Positions 19,473 through 28,519 are shown, numbered from the stretch's first letter. The stretch: 64,000 bases of DNA from Streptomyces griseoluteus (GCF_004784465.1 NZ_SRRU01000003.1:62001-126000), one strand, 5' to 3'. The notes: a model not told the origin generated them from the letters alone. Made by a program: numbers and translations.

Positions 19473-20244
19473 GCAGACGCACGGGACGCCGGGGACGTCC
19501 TCCGCGTCCCCGGCCCGCTTCGCGGTGCCCGGCCGTATCGCGGTGAGCGAGCAGGTGGCGGCCGAGTGGCAGACGGCCACGCTGACCGAGGTACGGCGGG
19601 AGACGCCGCACGCGTCGACGTTCCGGCTCGCGGTGCCCCGGTGGGCGGGTCATCTGCCGGGCCAGCATCTGATGCTGCGGCTGACCGCCGAGGACGGATA
19701 CGTGGCCCAGCGCCACTACTCCCTCGCCTCCGCGCCGGACGACTCCGGCTACATCGAGCTGACCCTGGACCGGGTGCCGGACGGCGAGGTCTCGGGCTGG
19801 TTCCACACGGTGGCGCGGCCCGGTGACTCCATCGAGGTGCGCGGGCCACTGAGCGGCTTCTTCGCCTGGCCGGGCGACCGCCCGGCGCTTCTGCTGGGGG
19901 CCGGTTCCGGGATCGTCCCGCTGATGTCGATGGTCCGGCACCACCGCGCCCGGGGTCTGTCGGTGCCGCTGCGGATGCTGGTGTCGGCGCGCGGTCCGGA
20001 GGAACTGATCTACGCCGGCGAACTGGGCGCGGAGACCACGGCCGTGTTCACCCGGAGCGCTCCGGCGGGTGTGCCGGTGGGACGTATGTCGGCCGCACAT
20101 GTGGCGCCGCTCCTGGCCGAGCAGCCCCCTGGTGGGTGGGAAGCCTATGTGTGTGGTTCCAACGGTTTCGCCGAGCACGCCTCCCGTCTGCTCGTGGCGG
20201 CCGGTCAGCCGGTGGACCGTATCCGCATCGAGCGCTTCGGCTGA
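19465..20244 (+). CDS. ferredoxin-NADP reductase-like flavoprotein
   Basis: 259 residues starting at a GTG that overlaps the end of the YedY-like gene. The FAD motif RHYSLASAP (about residue 90), the NAD(P)-binding LLLGAGSGIVPLMSMVRHH, and the C-terminal YVCGSNGFAEHASRLL are all those of the FNR superfamily. No ferredoxin domain is fused, so electrons presumably pass directly to the partner molybdoenzyme. Codon use around MSAAHVAPLL includes a CACATGTG motif at 20096. Confidence 0.88.
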   Translation: MTEQTHGTPGTSSASPARFAVPGRIAVSEQVAAEWQTATLTEVRRETPHASTFRLAVPRWAGHLPGQHLMLRLTAEDGYVAQRHYSLASAPDDSGYIELTLDRVPDGEVSGWFHTVARPGDSIEVRGPLSGFFAWPGDRPALLLGAGSGIVPLMSMVRHHRARGLSVPLRMLVSARGPEELIYAGELGAETTAVFTRSAPAGVPVGRMSAAHVAPLLAEQPPGGWEAYVCGSNGFAEHASRLLVAAGQPVDRIRIERFG

Positions 20245-20307
20245 GCCGCCGGCAGCTCGTGGTGCGCCGGATGAGCGAAGGGGTGCCGGGCTGGGTATCC
20301 GACGGGT

Positions 20308-20895
20308 GTGGACATGCGTACCCGGTCGCACCGCCCGCGTCGGCGGCACAACCCGCTGCGACGGCGGTCGGACGTGGTGGAGGCCTGGGTGGTGGTGGTC
20401 GTCGCCGTCCTGCTCTGCGTGGTCGCGCCGCTGACGGGGACGGTGGCCGGGCTGTTCACCTACGACCGCGCGCGGACGTACGCCGAGGAGCAGCGGGCCG
20501 AGCGACAGCCGGTACAGGCCGTGGTGGCCGGCCGTCCCGCGTCACGGCCCACCGTGCACGGCGACCGCGGCCACGGCTACCGGGCCGAGGTCCGGTGGAC
20601 GGGGCCGGACCGGCGGACGCGTACCGCTGTCGCCGACGTGCGGGCCGGGACGCGGGCCGGGGACACGGTCACCGTGTGGTTCGACAGCCGGGGCCGGATG
20701 GTGGCGCCGCCGCCGAACGACGTGGCGGTCTGGCAGCACACGGTCGGAATCGGACTGGGCGTGACGGGTGGCACGGCCGCGATCGTGCTCCTGGCCCGCG
20801 CGGTGGAGCGCCGGGTGGCGCTGCGGCACCGGCTGGCCGAGTGGGAGCGGGCCTGGGCGCGCACCGGCCCGGCCTGGACGCGACGGCGCGCGTGA
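20308..20895 (+). CDS. membrane protein of the Rv1733c-like family
   Basis: 195 residues with two membrane spans (about 24-50 and 148-170) enclosing an extracytoplasmic domain of about 95 residues, arginine-rich at both ends. The layout and the GLFTYDRARTYAEEQRAER region match the actinobacterial Rv1733c-type family, whose role is unknown. The start is a GTG at 20308 or an ATG two codons later; neither has a clear ribosome site. Confidence 0.7.
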   Translation: MDMRTRSHRPRRRHNPLRRRSDVVEAWVVVVVAVLLCVVAPLTGTVAGLFTYDRARTYAEEQRAERQPVQAVVAGRPASRPTVHGDRGHGYRAEVRWTGPDRRTRTAVADVRAGTRAGDTVTVWFDSRGRMVAPPPNDVAVWQHTVGIGLGVTGGTAAIVLLARAVERRVALRHRLAEWERAWARTGPAWTRRRA

Positions 20896-20910
20896 GCGCC
20901 GCCCTACCGG

Positions 20911-21624
20911 CTACCCGCGCCGCGCCGTCACCAGCCGGGCGCGGGGGCTGCGGTCGGCACGCAGACCGAACTCCGGGAGTGGCTGAAGCTCCACGGTGAA
21001 CCCGGCCGACTCCAGTTCCCGGCGCACGTCGCCGAGGCGGAACGCGCGGTAGTACATGACGAACGGCGGCCGCCACACGGCGTTGCGCACCCGCATCACG
21101 GCGTCGAAGCCGAGCAGTGTCCAGTACGCGGGGCTGGACGGCCGGGGCGGCGCCAGCACCGGAAAGGCGAACCGTCCGCCCGGCCGCAGTGCCGAGTGGA
21201 CCTGGGCGAAGAGGCCGGGCAGTTCGCGGGGCAGGAAGTGCCCGAACGCGCCGAAGCTGACGACCAGATCGAAGGCGGCCGTGAAGGGCAGCGCGCGAAC
21301 GTCGGCGCGCACCAGGGCGACGCCCTCCCCCGGCCCGCGCCGGGCCACGTCGAGCATCCCCGCGCTGAAGTCCACGCCGGTGACACTCCGGCGGCACAGC
21401 CCGCCCAGCACCGCGAGGCCGGCCCCGGTACCGCAGCACAGGTCGAGCCCGTCCTCGAACGGCCCCGACGGCCCGAGCGCGTTGGCCACCGCGTCCAGCA
21501 CCGTCGCGGGCGTCCGGAACGGCGTCCGGTCGAATTTGGGCGCGAGCAGGTCGTACCCTCGCTCGACGGACGACAGCGCCTGCACGGCCAGTTCACGCAC
21601 GCTGGGACCCTCGGGGCTGAACAT
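20911..21624 (-). CDS. class I SAM-dependent methyltransferase
   Basis: 237 residues. Motif I is GLDLCCGTGAGLAVLG (about 80-95), followed by VTGVDFSAGML and a post-motif region LVVSFGAFGHF. The N-terminal segment suggests a small-molecule methyltransferase of the UbiE/COQ5 class. There is no biosynthetic context nearby, so the substrate cannot be guessed. Confidence 0.8.
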   Translation of the reverse strand: MFSPEGPSVRELAVQALSSVERGYDLLAPKFDRTPFRTPATVLDAVANALGPSGPFEDGLDLCCGTGAGLAVLGGLCRRSVTGVDFSAGMLDVARRGPGEGVALVRADVRALPFTAAFDLVVSFGAFGHFLPRELPGLFAQVHSALRPGGRFAFPVLAPPRPSSPAYWTLLGFDAVMRVRNAVWRPPFVMYYRAFRLGDVRRELESAGFTVELQPLPEFGLRADRSPRARLVTARRG

Positions 21625-21667
21625 GGCTCCAGCGTAGGGGCCGGCGCACGGTGCCGAGTGAGTCCTC

Positions 21668-22555
21668 TCAGTTCTTCAGGCGGTCCAGGGTGTTGCGGGT
21701 GTCCGTCTTCAGCCAGTCGGAGATCTCGTCGATCTTCGGGGGGTCCTTGTCGGGGTCGTACGAGGAGAGGTAGGCGCTGTAGCTCATCGTGTAGGTGACC
21801 CAGCCGTCGCGGACGGCGAGGGTGGCGTAGCGGGAGCCGGCGGAGGTGCCGCTGGTGGTGTCCTGGGTGACGAGGTACGCCTCGTCGCCGATGCCCTCGA
21901 CCGCGCCGACGTCGTAACCGGTGTGCGCGCGCTCGTAGTTCTTCCAGGTGGCGGTGAACTCGGGTGCCGGGTCGGTCTTCTTGTGCAGGTCGACCTGGAT
22001 GGAGAGGTAGGCGTCGGCGTAGGAGGAGCCGGATTTCTTCAGGCTCGCGCTGCAGTGACTCTCGTCCAGCGCACGGTCCTTGAGGGAGCTGTGGGTGGGG
22101 CTGGAGTCGCTCGCGGTGTACTCGTCCTTGAAGGAGCCGTAGTCCGCGCGGGAGCAGAGGTCGGAGGGGGCCGTGTAGCCGCGCAGGTCGGCCGCGTTCA
22201 CCGCGGCGCCGATCAGGAAGACACCGGCCGCCCAGGCGGCGGAGGCCACGACCGCTCCGACGACGGCCCAGAGCACGGCCCGTCCGGCGGCACCGCCTCC
22301 GCCGGCCGTGTGCGGGACGGGCGGGGGCCCGTACTGCGGGGGCTGGGCGTAGGGGTTCCCCGGCTGGGGTCCGGCGGGCATCGCCGGCGGCTGGAAGGGG
22401 CCCGGCGGGGGCGACTGCGGGACCGGCGGCGCGGACTGCGGGTTCGGGTAGGGGTACGCGGTCGGCTGGGGCGGGACGGAGGGCGGCTGCGCGGGCGGTC
22501 CGGGCTGCGGCGGCCGGTCGGCCGGCTGCGCGGGCTGCTGCGGTGGCGTGGACAT
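21668..22555 (-). CDS. proline-rich membrane protein with extracytoplasmic domain
   Basis: 295 residues from ATG 22555. Residues 1-80 are Pro/Gln/Gly-rich cytoplasmic sequence; a membrane span follows at about 92-115; the remaining ~175 residues are outside and contain two cysteines (DLCSRADYG and ESHCSASL) that could form a disulphide. Such proteins are common in Streptomyces and resemble DUF3558/LpqN-type surface proteins, but no specific function is assignable. Confidence 0.7.
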   Translation of the reverse strand: MSTPPQQPAQPADRPPQPGPPAQPPSVPPQPTAYPYPNPQSAPPVPQSPPPGPFQPPAMPAGPQPGNPYAQPPQYGPPPVPHTAGGGGAAGRAVLWAVVGAVVASAAWAAGVFLIGAAVNAADLRGYTAPSDLCSRADYGSFKDEYTASDSSPTHSSLKDRALDESHCSASLKKSGSSYADAYLSIQVDLHKKTDPAPEFTATWKNYERAHTGYDVGAVEGIGDEAYLVTQDTTSGTSAGSRYATLAVRDGWVTYTMSYSAYLSSYDPDKDPPKIDEISDWLKTDTRNTLDRLKN

Positions 22556-22644
22556 GTCGTGACGATAGGGCACAGTACGCGCACACGTATCCCGCCCGAC
22601 CGGGATCGTTACGGCATCCGGACACTGGTCATGGGGACCGGGCA

Positions 22645-22700
22645 CGTGGGGCGCCGCACCATGTGGCACCCCACCACGTCGCTCCGCCACACGTCAGGAC
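22645..22700. repeat. CACATGTG-like microrepeat tract
   Basis: Successive ACGTGGGGCGCC, GCACCATGTGGCACC, ACCACGTCG and GCCACACGTC elements in the gap between the proline-rich protein gene and the carboxypeptidase gene. The spacing is irregular, so this is not a simple tandem repeat. Confidence 0.35.
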
Positions 22701-22846
22701 ATGCAGGGGTGCGTTCACAGCACACCCACCGCGACCACTCAGGGCGCACCGCCCCATGGACCCCGAGTGTGGCATCCGGGTTGCTCGGGTCAGCCGTCCG
22801 GCGCGGGCAGCTCGCCGCACCTCGCCGACCTTCCTACGTTGATCAT

Positions 22847-24031
22847 ATGAGCACCGGATTCTCACGTCGGGCGACCGTTTCCGTCTGTTCCCTGTGCATG
22901 GTGGGAGCGTTGGCCCTCGCGCCCGCTGCCGCCGCCACCGGAAGCGGCGGGGAACCCGCGCCGCCCGCACCACGGGCGGCCGTCCCGCAGCCGTCCCTGC
23001 TCTACGGCTCGGGCATCCGGGTGCGCCCGCGCGCCGGTGCCCCGGAGACACCGCAGCTCTCGGCGCTCTCCTGGCTGGTGGCCGACGCCGACAGCGGCGA
23101 CGTGCTCGCCGCCGACGGGGCGCACCGCAAACTGCCGCCCGCGAGCACCCTGAAGACCCTGTTCGCCCTGACCGTCCTGCCGACGCTGCCCGCGACCCAG
23201 CAGCACAAGGTGAGTTACCAGGAACTGGCGGACGTCGGCGAGGGCAGCAGCCTGGTCGGTGTGGAGGAGGGCCACACCTACCAGGTGGCCGACCTGTGGC
23301 GCGGGGTGTTCCTCAGCTCCGGCAACGACGCCGTGCACGTACTGGCGGCCCTGGACGGCGGTGTGGACACCACCGTCGCCAGGATGCAGACCAAGGCCCG
23401 CACACTCGGCGCGATGGACACCCACGTCATCTCCCCGGACGGCTACGACGCCCCCGGCCAGGTGTCCTCGGCGTTCGACCTGGCGGTGTTCGGCCGGGCC
23501 GGGCTGCAGAACCCCGACTTCGCCCGGTACTGCTCCACCGCGCAGGCGGAGTTCCCCGGCGACGGCTGGCCGTTCGCCATCGAGAACACCAACCGGCTGC
23601 TGAGCGGCGAGGACGGCGTCGTCCCGTATCCCGGCATCATCGGGATCAAGAACGGCTACACGAGCAACGCGGGCAACACCCTGGTCGCCGCCGCCCGCCG
23701 GGGCGGCCGCACGCTGGTGGTCACGGTGATGAACCCTCAGGAGGGCGGCGGACTCGCCGTGTACGAGGAGGCGCGCCAACTGCTGGACTGGGGCTTCACC
23801 GCGGCCGGACGGGTGGACCCGGTGGGCTCGCTGGACGGGCTGCGCGCCACCCCGGAGCCCACGCACTCCGCGATCCCCGTCGCGGCCGCCGTCGCCCCGG
23901 CACCGGACGACGACACCGACTGGACGCGGACCGCGACCATCGCCGGCATCGTCGTCCTCGGCGCGGCCGGCGTCACCCTGGCCTTGCGCAGCAAGAGCGG
24001 CAAGGACACCGGGAGCGGCACCAGAGCCTGA
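22847..24031 (+). CDS. D-alanyl-D-alanine carboxypeptidase (DacA/DacC type)
   Basis: 394 residues. A signal peptide (about 1-30) precedes a penicillin-binding D,D-carboxypeptidase domain with all three motifs: SxxK in PPASTLKTLFAL, SxN in LSSGNDAVHVL, and KTG-like in IGIKNGYTSNAGNTL (here KNG). It trims the terminal D-Ala of peptidoglycan stem peptides outside the cell. A C-terminal membrane span (about 363-382) with a basic tail anchors it. The threonine-to-asparagine change in the KTG box is found in some class C enzymes and should not abolish activity. Confidence 0.9.
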   Translation: MSTGFSRRATVSVCSLCMVGALALAPAAAATGSGGEPAPPAPRAAVPQPSLLYGSGIRVRPRAGAPETPQLSALSWLVADADSGDVLAADGAHRKLPPASTLKTLFALTVLPTLPATQQHKVSYQELADVGEGSSLVGVEEGHTYQVADLWRGVFLSSGNDAVHVLAALDGGVDTTVARMQTKARTLGAMDTHVISPDGYDAPGQVSSAFDLAVFGRAGLQNPDFARYCSTAQAEFPGDGWPFAIENTNRLLSGEDGVVPYPGIIGIKNGYTSNAGNTLVAAARRGGRTLVVTVMNPQEGGGLAVYEEARQLLDWGFTAAGRVDPVGSLDGLRATPEPTHSAIPVAAAVAPAPDDDTDWTRTATIAGIVVLGAAGVTLALRSKSGKDTGSGTRA

Positions 24032-24035
24032 CGGG

Positions 24036-25082
24036 TCAGGAGGCGAGGTCCAGCGCCGGCACCGTACGCACCGCTCCCACCGGCCGCCCCCCGCCCAGCA
24101 GGGGCGCGCCCGCGAACTCCGTGAGGAGGGCCGGGTCGATCCCGGCGCGGGCGAGGGCGGCGGCGACGACGGGGACGCGGGCCCGGTCGGCGCCGTCCGC
24201 GATCTTCACGGCGATGGCGCGGCCGTCGGGCAGCGCGGCCACCTGAACGCCCTCGAAGCCGTCCTTGGCGAGCAGGCCGGGCACGGCCCGCATCAGGGCG
24301 GCCACGTCACGGCGGACTCCGGAGGCCATCTCCGCGTGCTCGCGCATCGCGTCCGCCACGCGGGCCTCGGGCGTGCCGTGGGCGGCGGTGGTGATGCGGG
24401 CGAGGGCGCGGGCGAGGCCGTGCAGGGAGACGGCGAACAGGGGCGCGCCGCAGCCGTCGACGGTGACGTGCGCGATCCGCTGGCCGGTGAGGTCCTCGAC
24501 CGTCTCGGCGACGGCCCGCTGGAGGGGGTGGGCCGGGTCGAGGTAGTCGTCCAGGGACCAGCCGTTGAGCTTCGCGGTCCACAGCATGGCGGCGTGCTTG
24601 CCGGAGCAGTTCTGCGCGAGCCGGGACGGGCCCCGGCCCTCGCGAACCCAGCTGTCGCGGACGACGGGGTCGAACGGCATGTCGGGGGTGTTGCGCAGCT
24701 CGGCCTCGGCGAGTCCGGCGAGGTCCAGGATGCGCCGGGTGCCGTCGAGGTGACGTTCCTCGCCGGAGTGGCTGGCGGCGGCCAGGGAGAGCAGGTCGCC
24801 GTCGAGGGGCAGGCCCGCGCGCAGCATGGCGACGGCCTGGAGGGGCTTGAGAGCGGAGCGCGGGTAGAAGGCGGCCTGGGTGTCGCCGAGCCGGAACCGC
24901 ACCTCGCCGTCGGCGCCGAGAACGACGACCGAGCCGTGGTGGACGCCCTCGATCACACCGCCGCGCACCAGGTGGACGACGGGGGCGTGGCCCGGTTCGC
25001 GCAGGACGGGGGCGCCCAGGAGGGAGCCGGCCCGCGTCGCTGCCGGGGTCACGGGGTCGGAGATGGCCTGGACATGGGTCAC
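24036..25082 (-). CDS. L-asparaginase II family protein
   Basis: 348 residues of the asparaginase_II family (thermolabile Rhizobium-type asparaginases), with FYPRSALKPLQAVAML (including the Ser-x-x-Lys), QNCSGKHAAML and the VDGCGAPLF segment. Predicted to hydrolyse asparagine in the cytoplasm. It overlaps the stop of the upstream GntR regulator by four bases (ATGA type), so the two are translationally coupled and the regulator most likely controls both. Confidence 0.88.
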   Translation of the reverse strand: MTHVQAISDPVTPAATRAGSLLGAPVLREPGHAPVVHLVRGGVIEGVHHGSVVVLGADGEVRFRLGDTQAAFYPRSALKPLQAVAMLRAGLPLDGDLLSLAAASHSGEERHLDGTRRILDLAGLAEAELRNTPDMPFDPVVRDSWVREGRGPSRLAQNCSGKHAAMLWTAKLNGWSLDDYLDPAHPLQRAVAETVEDLTGQRIAHVTVDGCGAPLFAVSLHGLARALARITTAAHGTPEARVADAMREHAEMASGVRRDVAALMRAVPGLLAKDGFEGVQVAALPDGRAIAVKIADGADRARVPVVAAALARAGIDPALLTEFAGAPLLGGGRPVGAVRTVPALDLAS

Positions 25083-25837
25083 GCGTCGGCTCCGGTGGTC
25101 TCGGGGCCGCCCGGCAGGGGCAGCGCCGGGGGTGTGGCGGTGCCGGTGGGGCGGACGATTCGGGTGAGGGTCGTGGCGACCCGGTCGAGATGGTGGGTCA
25201 TGGCGGCGACGGCATCGTCCTCGGAGCCCGCCGCGAGCGCGTCGACGACTGCGCGGTGCTCGCGGTCGGACTGCTCGCGACGGCCGCCCAGTTCGGTGAG
25301 GAAGGCCGACTGGCGGGCGAGGGCGTCGCGGATCTCCTCGATCACCTTGCGGAAGACCGGGTTGTGGGCGGCCTCGGCGACGGCGAGGTGGAAGAGGGTG
25401 TCCATGGCGACCCAGGCGGCGGTGTCCGTCTCCCGCCCCATGCGGTCCAGGAGCAGGGTCAGCCGGTCCAGGTCCTCCGGGGTACGGCGCCGCGCGGCGT
25501 ACCCGGCGACCGGGACCTCGACGTGCCGGCGGACCTCCAGCAGGTCGCCGGCCGTGTAGTCACCGAAGGTGGGGTCCTGCACGGCGTCGGCGACGACGAA
25601 CGTGCCCCTGCCGGTACGGGAGACCGTGAGCCCCATGGTGTGCAGGGCGCGCAGGGCCTCGCGGACGACGGGCCGGGAGACCTCCAGGGTGCGGCACAGC
25701 TCGGCCTCGGAGGGCAGCTTGTCGCCGATCGCGTACTCGCCGCGCTCGATGGCGGCGCGGAGGTGGCCGAGGACCGCTTCCAGGGCGCTGACGCGTCGGG
25801 GGGCCGGACCACCTGTCTGGCTGTCTGACAGGTTCAC
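25079..25837 (-). CDS. FadR-subfamily GntR transcriptional regulator
   Basis: 252 residues starting at GTG 25837. N-terminal winged helix (LPSEAELCRTLEVSRPVVRE, then LTVSRTGRGTFV) and an all-helical FCD ligand-binding domain with metal-binding histidines (LFHLAVAEAAHN, DREHRAVVDAL, THHLDRV). The gene is coupled to L-asparaginase downstream, so an amino or dicarboxylic acid is a likely effector. An inverted repeat overlapping its first codons is a likely autoregulatory site. Confidence 0.88.
   Translation of the reverse strand: MNLSDSQTGGPAPRRVSALEAVLGHLRAAIERGEYAIGDKLPSEAELCRTLEVSRPVVREALRALHTMGLTVSRTGRGTFVVADAVQDPTFGDYTAGDLLEVRRHVEVPVAGYAARRRTPEDLDRLTLLLDRMGRETDTAAWVAMDTLFHLAVAEAAHNPVFRKVIEEIRDALARQSAFLTELGGRREQSDREHRAVVDALAAGSEDDAVAAMTHHLDRVATTLTRIVRPTGTATPPALPLPGGPETTGADA
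25811..25833. promoter_or_regulatory. dyad at the gntR start, likely autoregulatory operator
   Basis: ACCTGTC (25811-25817) and GACAGGT (25827-25833) form a perfect 7-base dyad overlapping codons 2-9 of the GntR gene; the half-site AACCTGTCA recurs about 30 bases upstream at 25864-25872. Overlap with the translation start fits repression of the gene's own promoter, especially if the mRNA is nearly leaderless. Confidence 0.5.
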
Positions 25838-25954
25838 CGGGCGATGGTGCGGTCTGAGGCCAGAACCTGTCAAGGCGTGACGATCCGGGACGCCGACGGG
25901 GTGCGGACGCCCGGCTCGTCCGGACGTCCGCACCCCGTGCGGTGGCCGCTCGCC

Positions 25955-26791
25955 TCAGTTGCTGAGCGTGCCGGTGGCCAGCAGGCCGATCAGCGCCACG
26001 CCGACGACGATCCGGTAGATCACGAAGGCGTTGAACGAGTGCTTGGCGACGAACTTGAGCAGCCAGGCGATGGAGGCGTAGGCGACGACGAAGGAGACGA
26101 CGGTGCCGACCGCCAGCGGGGCGGCGCCCACGCCGGCGCCCAGGGCGTCCTTCAGCTCGTAGACACCGGCGCCGGTGAGGGCCGGGATGCCGAGGAAGAA
26201 GGAGAGGCGCGTGGCGGCGACCCGGTCGAGGTCGAGGATGAGCCCCGTCGACATGGTGGCGCCGGAGCGGGAGAAGCCGGGGAAGAGCAGCGCCAGGATC
26301 TGCGAGCAGCCGACCAGCATCGCGTCCTTGAACGAGGTGTCGTCCTCGCCGCGCTTGTGGCGGCCCATCTGGTCGGCGGCCCACATGACGCCGGAGCCCA
26401 CGATCAGCGAGCCGGCGACCACCCAGAGGGAGGCGAGCGGACCGTCGATCAGCGGCTTGGCCGCCAGTCCGACGACGACGATCGGGATGGTGGCCGCGAT
26501 CACCCACCAGCCGAACTTGTAGTCGTGGTGGTAGCGCTCCTCGGAGTTGAACAGGCCCCGGAACCAGGCGCTGACGATCCGCTTGATGTCCTTGAAGAAG
26601 TACAGGAGCACGGCCGCGATGGCGCCGACCTGGATCACCGCGGAGAACCCGACCACGGACTTGTCGTCCACGGGGATGTGCATGAGCCCCTCGGCGATCT
26701 TCAGGTGACCGGTGGAGGACACCGGGAGGAACTCGGTCACCCCCTCCACTACTCCGAGGACGACGGCCTGGCCGACAGAGATGGCACTCAT
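25955..26791 (-). CDS. uppP: undecaprenyl-diphosphatase (bacitracin-resistance family)
   Basis: 278 residues with about eight membrane spans. The family signatures are plain: VVEGVTEFLPVSSTGHL (with the catalytic Glu and SSTGH) near residue 15-31 and LFPGFSRSGATMSTGL near 170-185. It recycles undecaprenyl diphosphate to the monophosphate carrier for cell-wall synthesis. ATG 26791 is the normal start; upstream extension is antisense filler. Confidence 0.95.
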   Translation of the reverse strand: MSAISVGQAVVLGVVEGVTEFLPVSSTGHLKIAEGLMHIPVDDKSVVGFSAVIQVGAIAAVLLYFFKDIKRIVSAWFRGLFNSEERYHHDYKFGWWVIAATIPIVVVGLAAKPLIDGPLASLWVVAGSLIVGSGVMWAADQMGRHKRGEDDTSFKDAMLVGCSQILALLFPGFSRSGATMSTGLILDLDRVAATRLSFFLGIPALTGAGVYELKDALGAGVGAAPLAVGTVVSFVVAYASIAWLLKFVAKHSFNAFVIYRIVVGVALIGLLATGTLSN

Positions 26792-27014
26792 GGATTCCAG
26801 TTCTGGGGAGAGGGGGTCCGACGGCGGTGCGGACACGTCTGGGCGCGCCCGTACGGCACCGGCGCGGACCGCTCCGGAGCGCCGCCCGCGCGTACGGCAG
26901 CGTAGAGCCACCCGGGGTGTGGGACGGAACGCTGCGACCCGTGCTGCGGGCGGAACCCACCTTGCTCACAACGTCTTCTTACCGTGGGTGCCCGTATTGC
27001 CCGAGAAGTGAGGG

Positions 27015-27299
27015 TCACCAGTTCTTCTCGAAGAGCTGGGCCACTTCGGCGATCCGGGCCTCGTCGCGATGGTAGTAGGTGCGCAGCAGCCGGCGCCTGC
27101 TGCGCAGGAGGCCGAGGCGGGTGAGGAAGTCGAGATGGGCGGCGGCCGTACGGCGGGGCACGCCGAGCTTGGCGGCGACCGCGCGCGGGGTGACACCGGT
27201 GCCGAGGGGGTCGAGGCTCGACGGGGGAAAGTGGGCGGCCGGGTCCTTGAGCCAGTGCAGGACGGTCTGCCGTATCCGGCCCGAGGGAGTGCCCGTCAT
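27015..27299 (-). CDS. small ArsR-like winged-helix protein
   Basis: 94 residues with a helix-turn-helix (VTPRAVAAKLGVPRRTAAAHLDFLTRLGLL) and a basic wing. It fits the ArsR/HTH_20 type but lacks metal-binding cysteines. It is a lone gene between uppP and a divergent MarR regulator; target unknown. Confidence 0.7.
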   Translation of the reverse strand: MTGTPSGRIRQTVLHWLKDPAAHFPPSSLDPLGTGVTPRAVAAKLGVPRRTAAAHLDFLTRLGLLRSRRRLLRTYYHRDEARIAEVAQLFEKNW

Positions 27300-27532
27300 G
27301 CGTACACCTCCCTCCCCCGGCTTCTGGGCTGCTCGTGTCCCGTGGTCCCACTGTGGCGCAGGCGACGGTGACGCGTCCGGCTCTCGGGACGGGTTGTCCG
27401 GTACCCGACGGAGAGCGGCGCGGGTCGCGAGGAGGGGCGCTGAGGCCGGAGGGCGGGGTAGCCCGTACGGCGGCTTGCGTCGGCACTAGTTGCACAGTCA
27501 ATGATTGGCTCGAACGGTGCTACCGTGCGGGT

Positions 27533-27934
27533 ATGGCAGTGAAGACGGGCGAGGGCGCCCGGCTCGAAGAGCGTTGGCGGGACATCCTCGCGGTGCACGC
27601 GCGCACCATGTGCGAGATAGACCGCGCCCTGCATCCGCACGGCCTGGGGGCCAGCGACTTCGAGGTGCTGGACATCCTGTCCACGGAGACGCCCACCGAG
27701 GGCGACCACTGCCGGGTGCAGAATCTGGTCGGCCGGGTCCACCTCAGCCAGTCCGCGCTGTCGCGGCTGATCGGACGGCTGGAGAAGGAGGGGCTGGTCG
27801 AGCGCACGGTGTGCGCGGAGGACCGGCGCGGAGTGTGGGTCAGCCTCACCCGCCGGGGCCGCGAGCTGCACGCGGAGGTGCTGCCGCTGCAGCGGGGCGT
27901 GCTGGAGCGGATGCTGGCGGAGTCCTCGGACTGA
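27533..27934 (+). CDS. MarR-family transcriptional regulator
   Basis: 133 residues starting at ATG 27533, preceded by sequence with no ribosome site, so the mRNA may be leaderless. The MarR DNA-binding region is seen in LVGRVHLSQSALSRLIGRLE and the wing in RTVCAEDRRGVWVSLT. A cysteine in ARTMCEIDRALHP near the N-terminus could be a redox sensor as in OhrR, though that is inference. ACTAGTTGCACAGTC just upstream (27486-27500) resembles the half-site of the fadH palindrome. Confidence 0.85.
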   Translation: MAVKTGEGARLEERWRDILAVHARTMCEIDRALHPHGLGASDFEVLDILSTETPTEGDHCRVQNLVGRVHLSQSALSRLIGRLEKEGLVERTVCAEDRRGVWVSLTRRGRELHAEVLPLQRGVLERMLAESSD

Positions 27935-27944
27935 CGTCCGGTTC

Positions 27945-28060
27945 GCACATAGGCGCTGGGCGCATGAGCTCAGCCCACACAGGCTCAGCCCCCACACGCT
28001 CAGCCCACATGGACGCTGCCCACATGGGTGCGCCACACATAGGCGCGCCACATCCCCCCG
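27945..28060. repeat. degenerate CCCACAT/GGCGC microrepeat tract
   Basis: About ten imperfect copies of an 11-13-base unit (GCCCACACAGG, GCCCCCACACG, GCCCACATGGAC, GCCCACATGGGTG, GCCACACATAGGC, GCCACATCCCC) fill the gap after the MarR gene. It is neither a clean tandem repeat nor coding in any plausible frame. Related motifs are at 15255 and 22645. Confidence 0.5.
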
Positions 28061-28114
28061 GACCCACCCGTATGGCGAAACCGCCCTGTGCGGCTCCGCC
28101 ATACGGCAGGCGAT

Positions 28115-28519
28115 TCAGCGTGCCAGCAGCGAGCGCACGCCCTGCGAAGTCAGCGTCAGCCCGTGTTCCGAGCTGCCGTCGATAGTGAGCGACAGCTCCT
28201 CCTCGGGCCACTGCGAGGCGAGGGCGCCGAGCTGGATGAGGCGGTAGCGGGAGACGGAGGGCAGCAGCCCGGCCATCTCCAGTTCCGAGGTGAAGACGGG
28301 TACCACCTGCTCACCGCCGGGCTGCTCGAGCACCGGCAGGGCGACCATGGTGGAGTCGGCGCCCTCCGCGTCCACGGCCTCGTCCGGCATCGGGACGAGC
28401 ACGTCGCTGTGCGCGAGGGTCTCAAGGGCGGCCTGGTCGTCGGTGTTGACGGCCAGCACGTCCAGCGCCTGCTGGGCGGGCGTCGGCGTCGGAAGGTCGT
28501 CGTGTGCGGGTGTCTCCAT
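28115..28519 (-). CDS. SseB-like protein
   Basis: 134 residues, acidic, with the pattern of SseB N-terminal-domain proteins (ALDVLAVNTDDQAALETLAH, VPVFTSELEMAGLLP, SRYRLIQLGALASQWPEEEL). These small cytoplasmic proteins are common in Streptomyces and of unknown function, sometimes near type VII-like genes. The ATG at 28519 follows a CTGGGG stretch. Confidence 0.65.
   Translation of the reverse strand: METPAHDDLPTPTPAQQALDVLAVNTDDQAALETLAHSDVLVPMPDEAVDAEGADSTMVALPVLEQPGGEQVVPVFTSELEMAGLLPSVSRYRLIQLGALASQWPEEELSLTIDGSSEHGLTLTSQGVRSLLAR

Noticed and set aside
27945..28060. A CRISPR array.
   Set aside because: The units are short, degenerate and lack spacers of constant length, and no cas gene is nearby.
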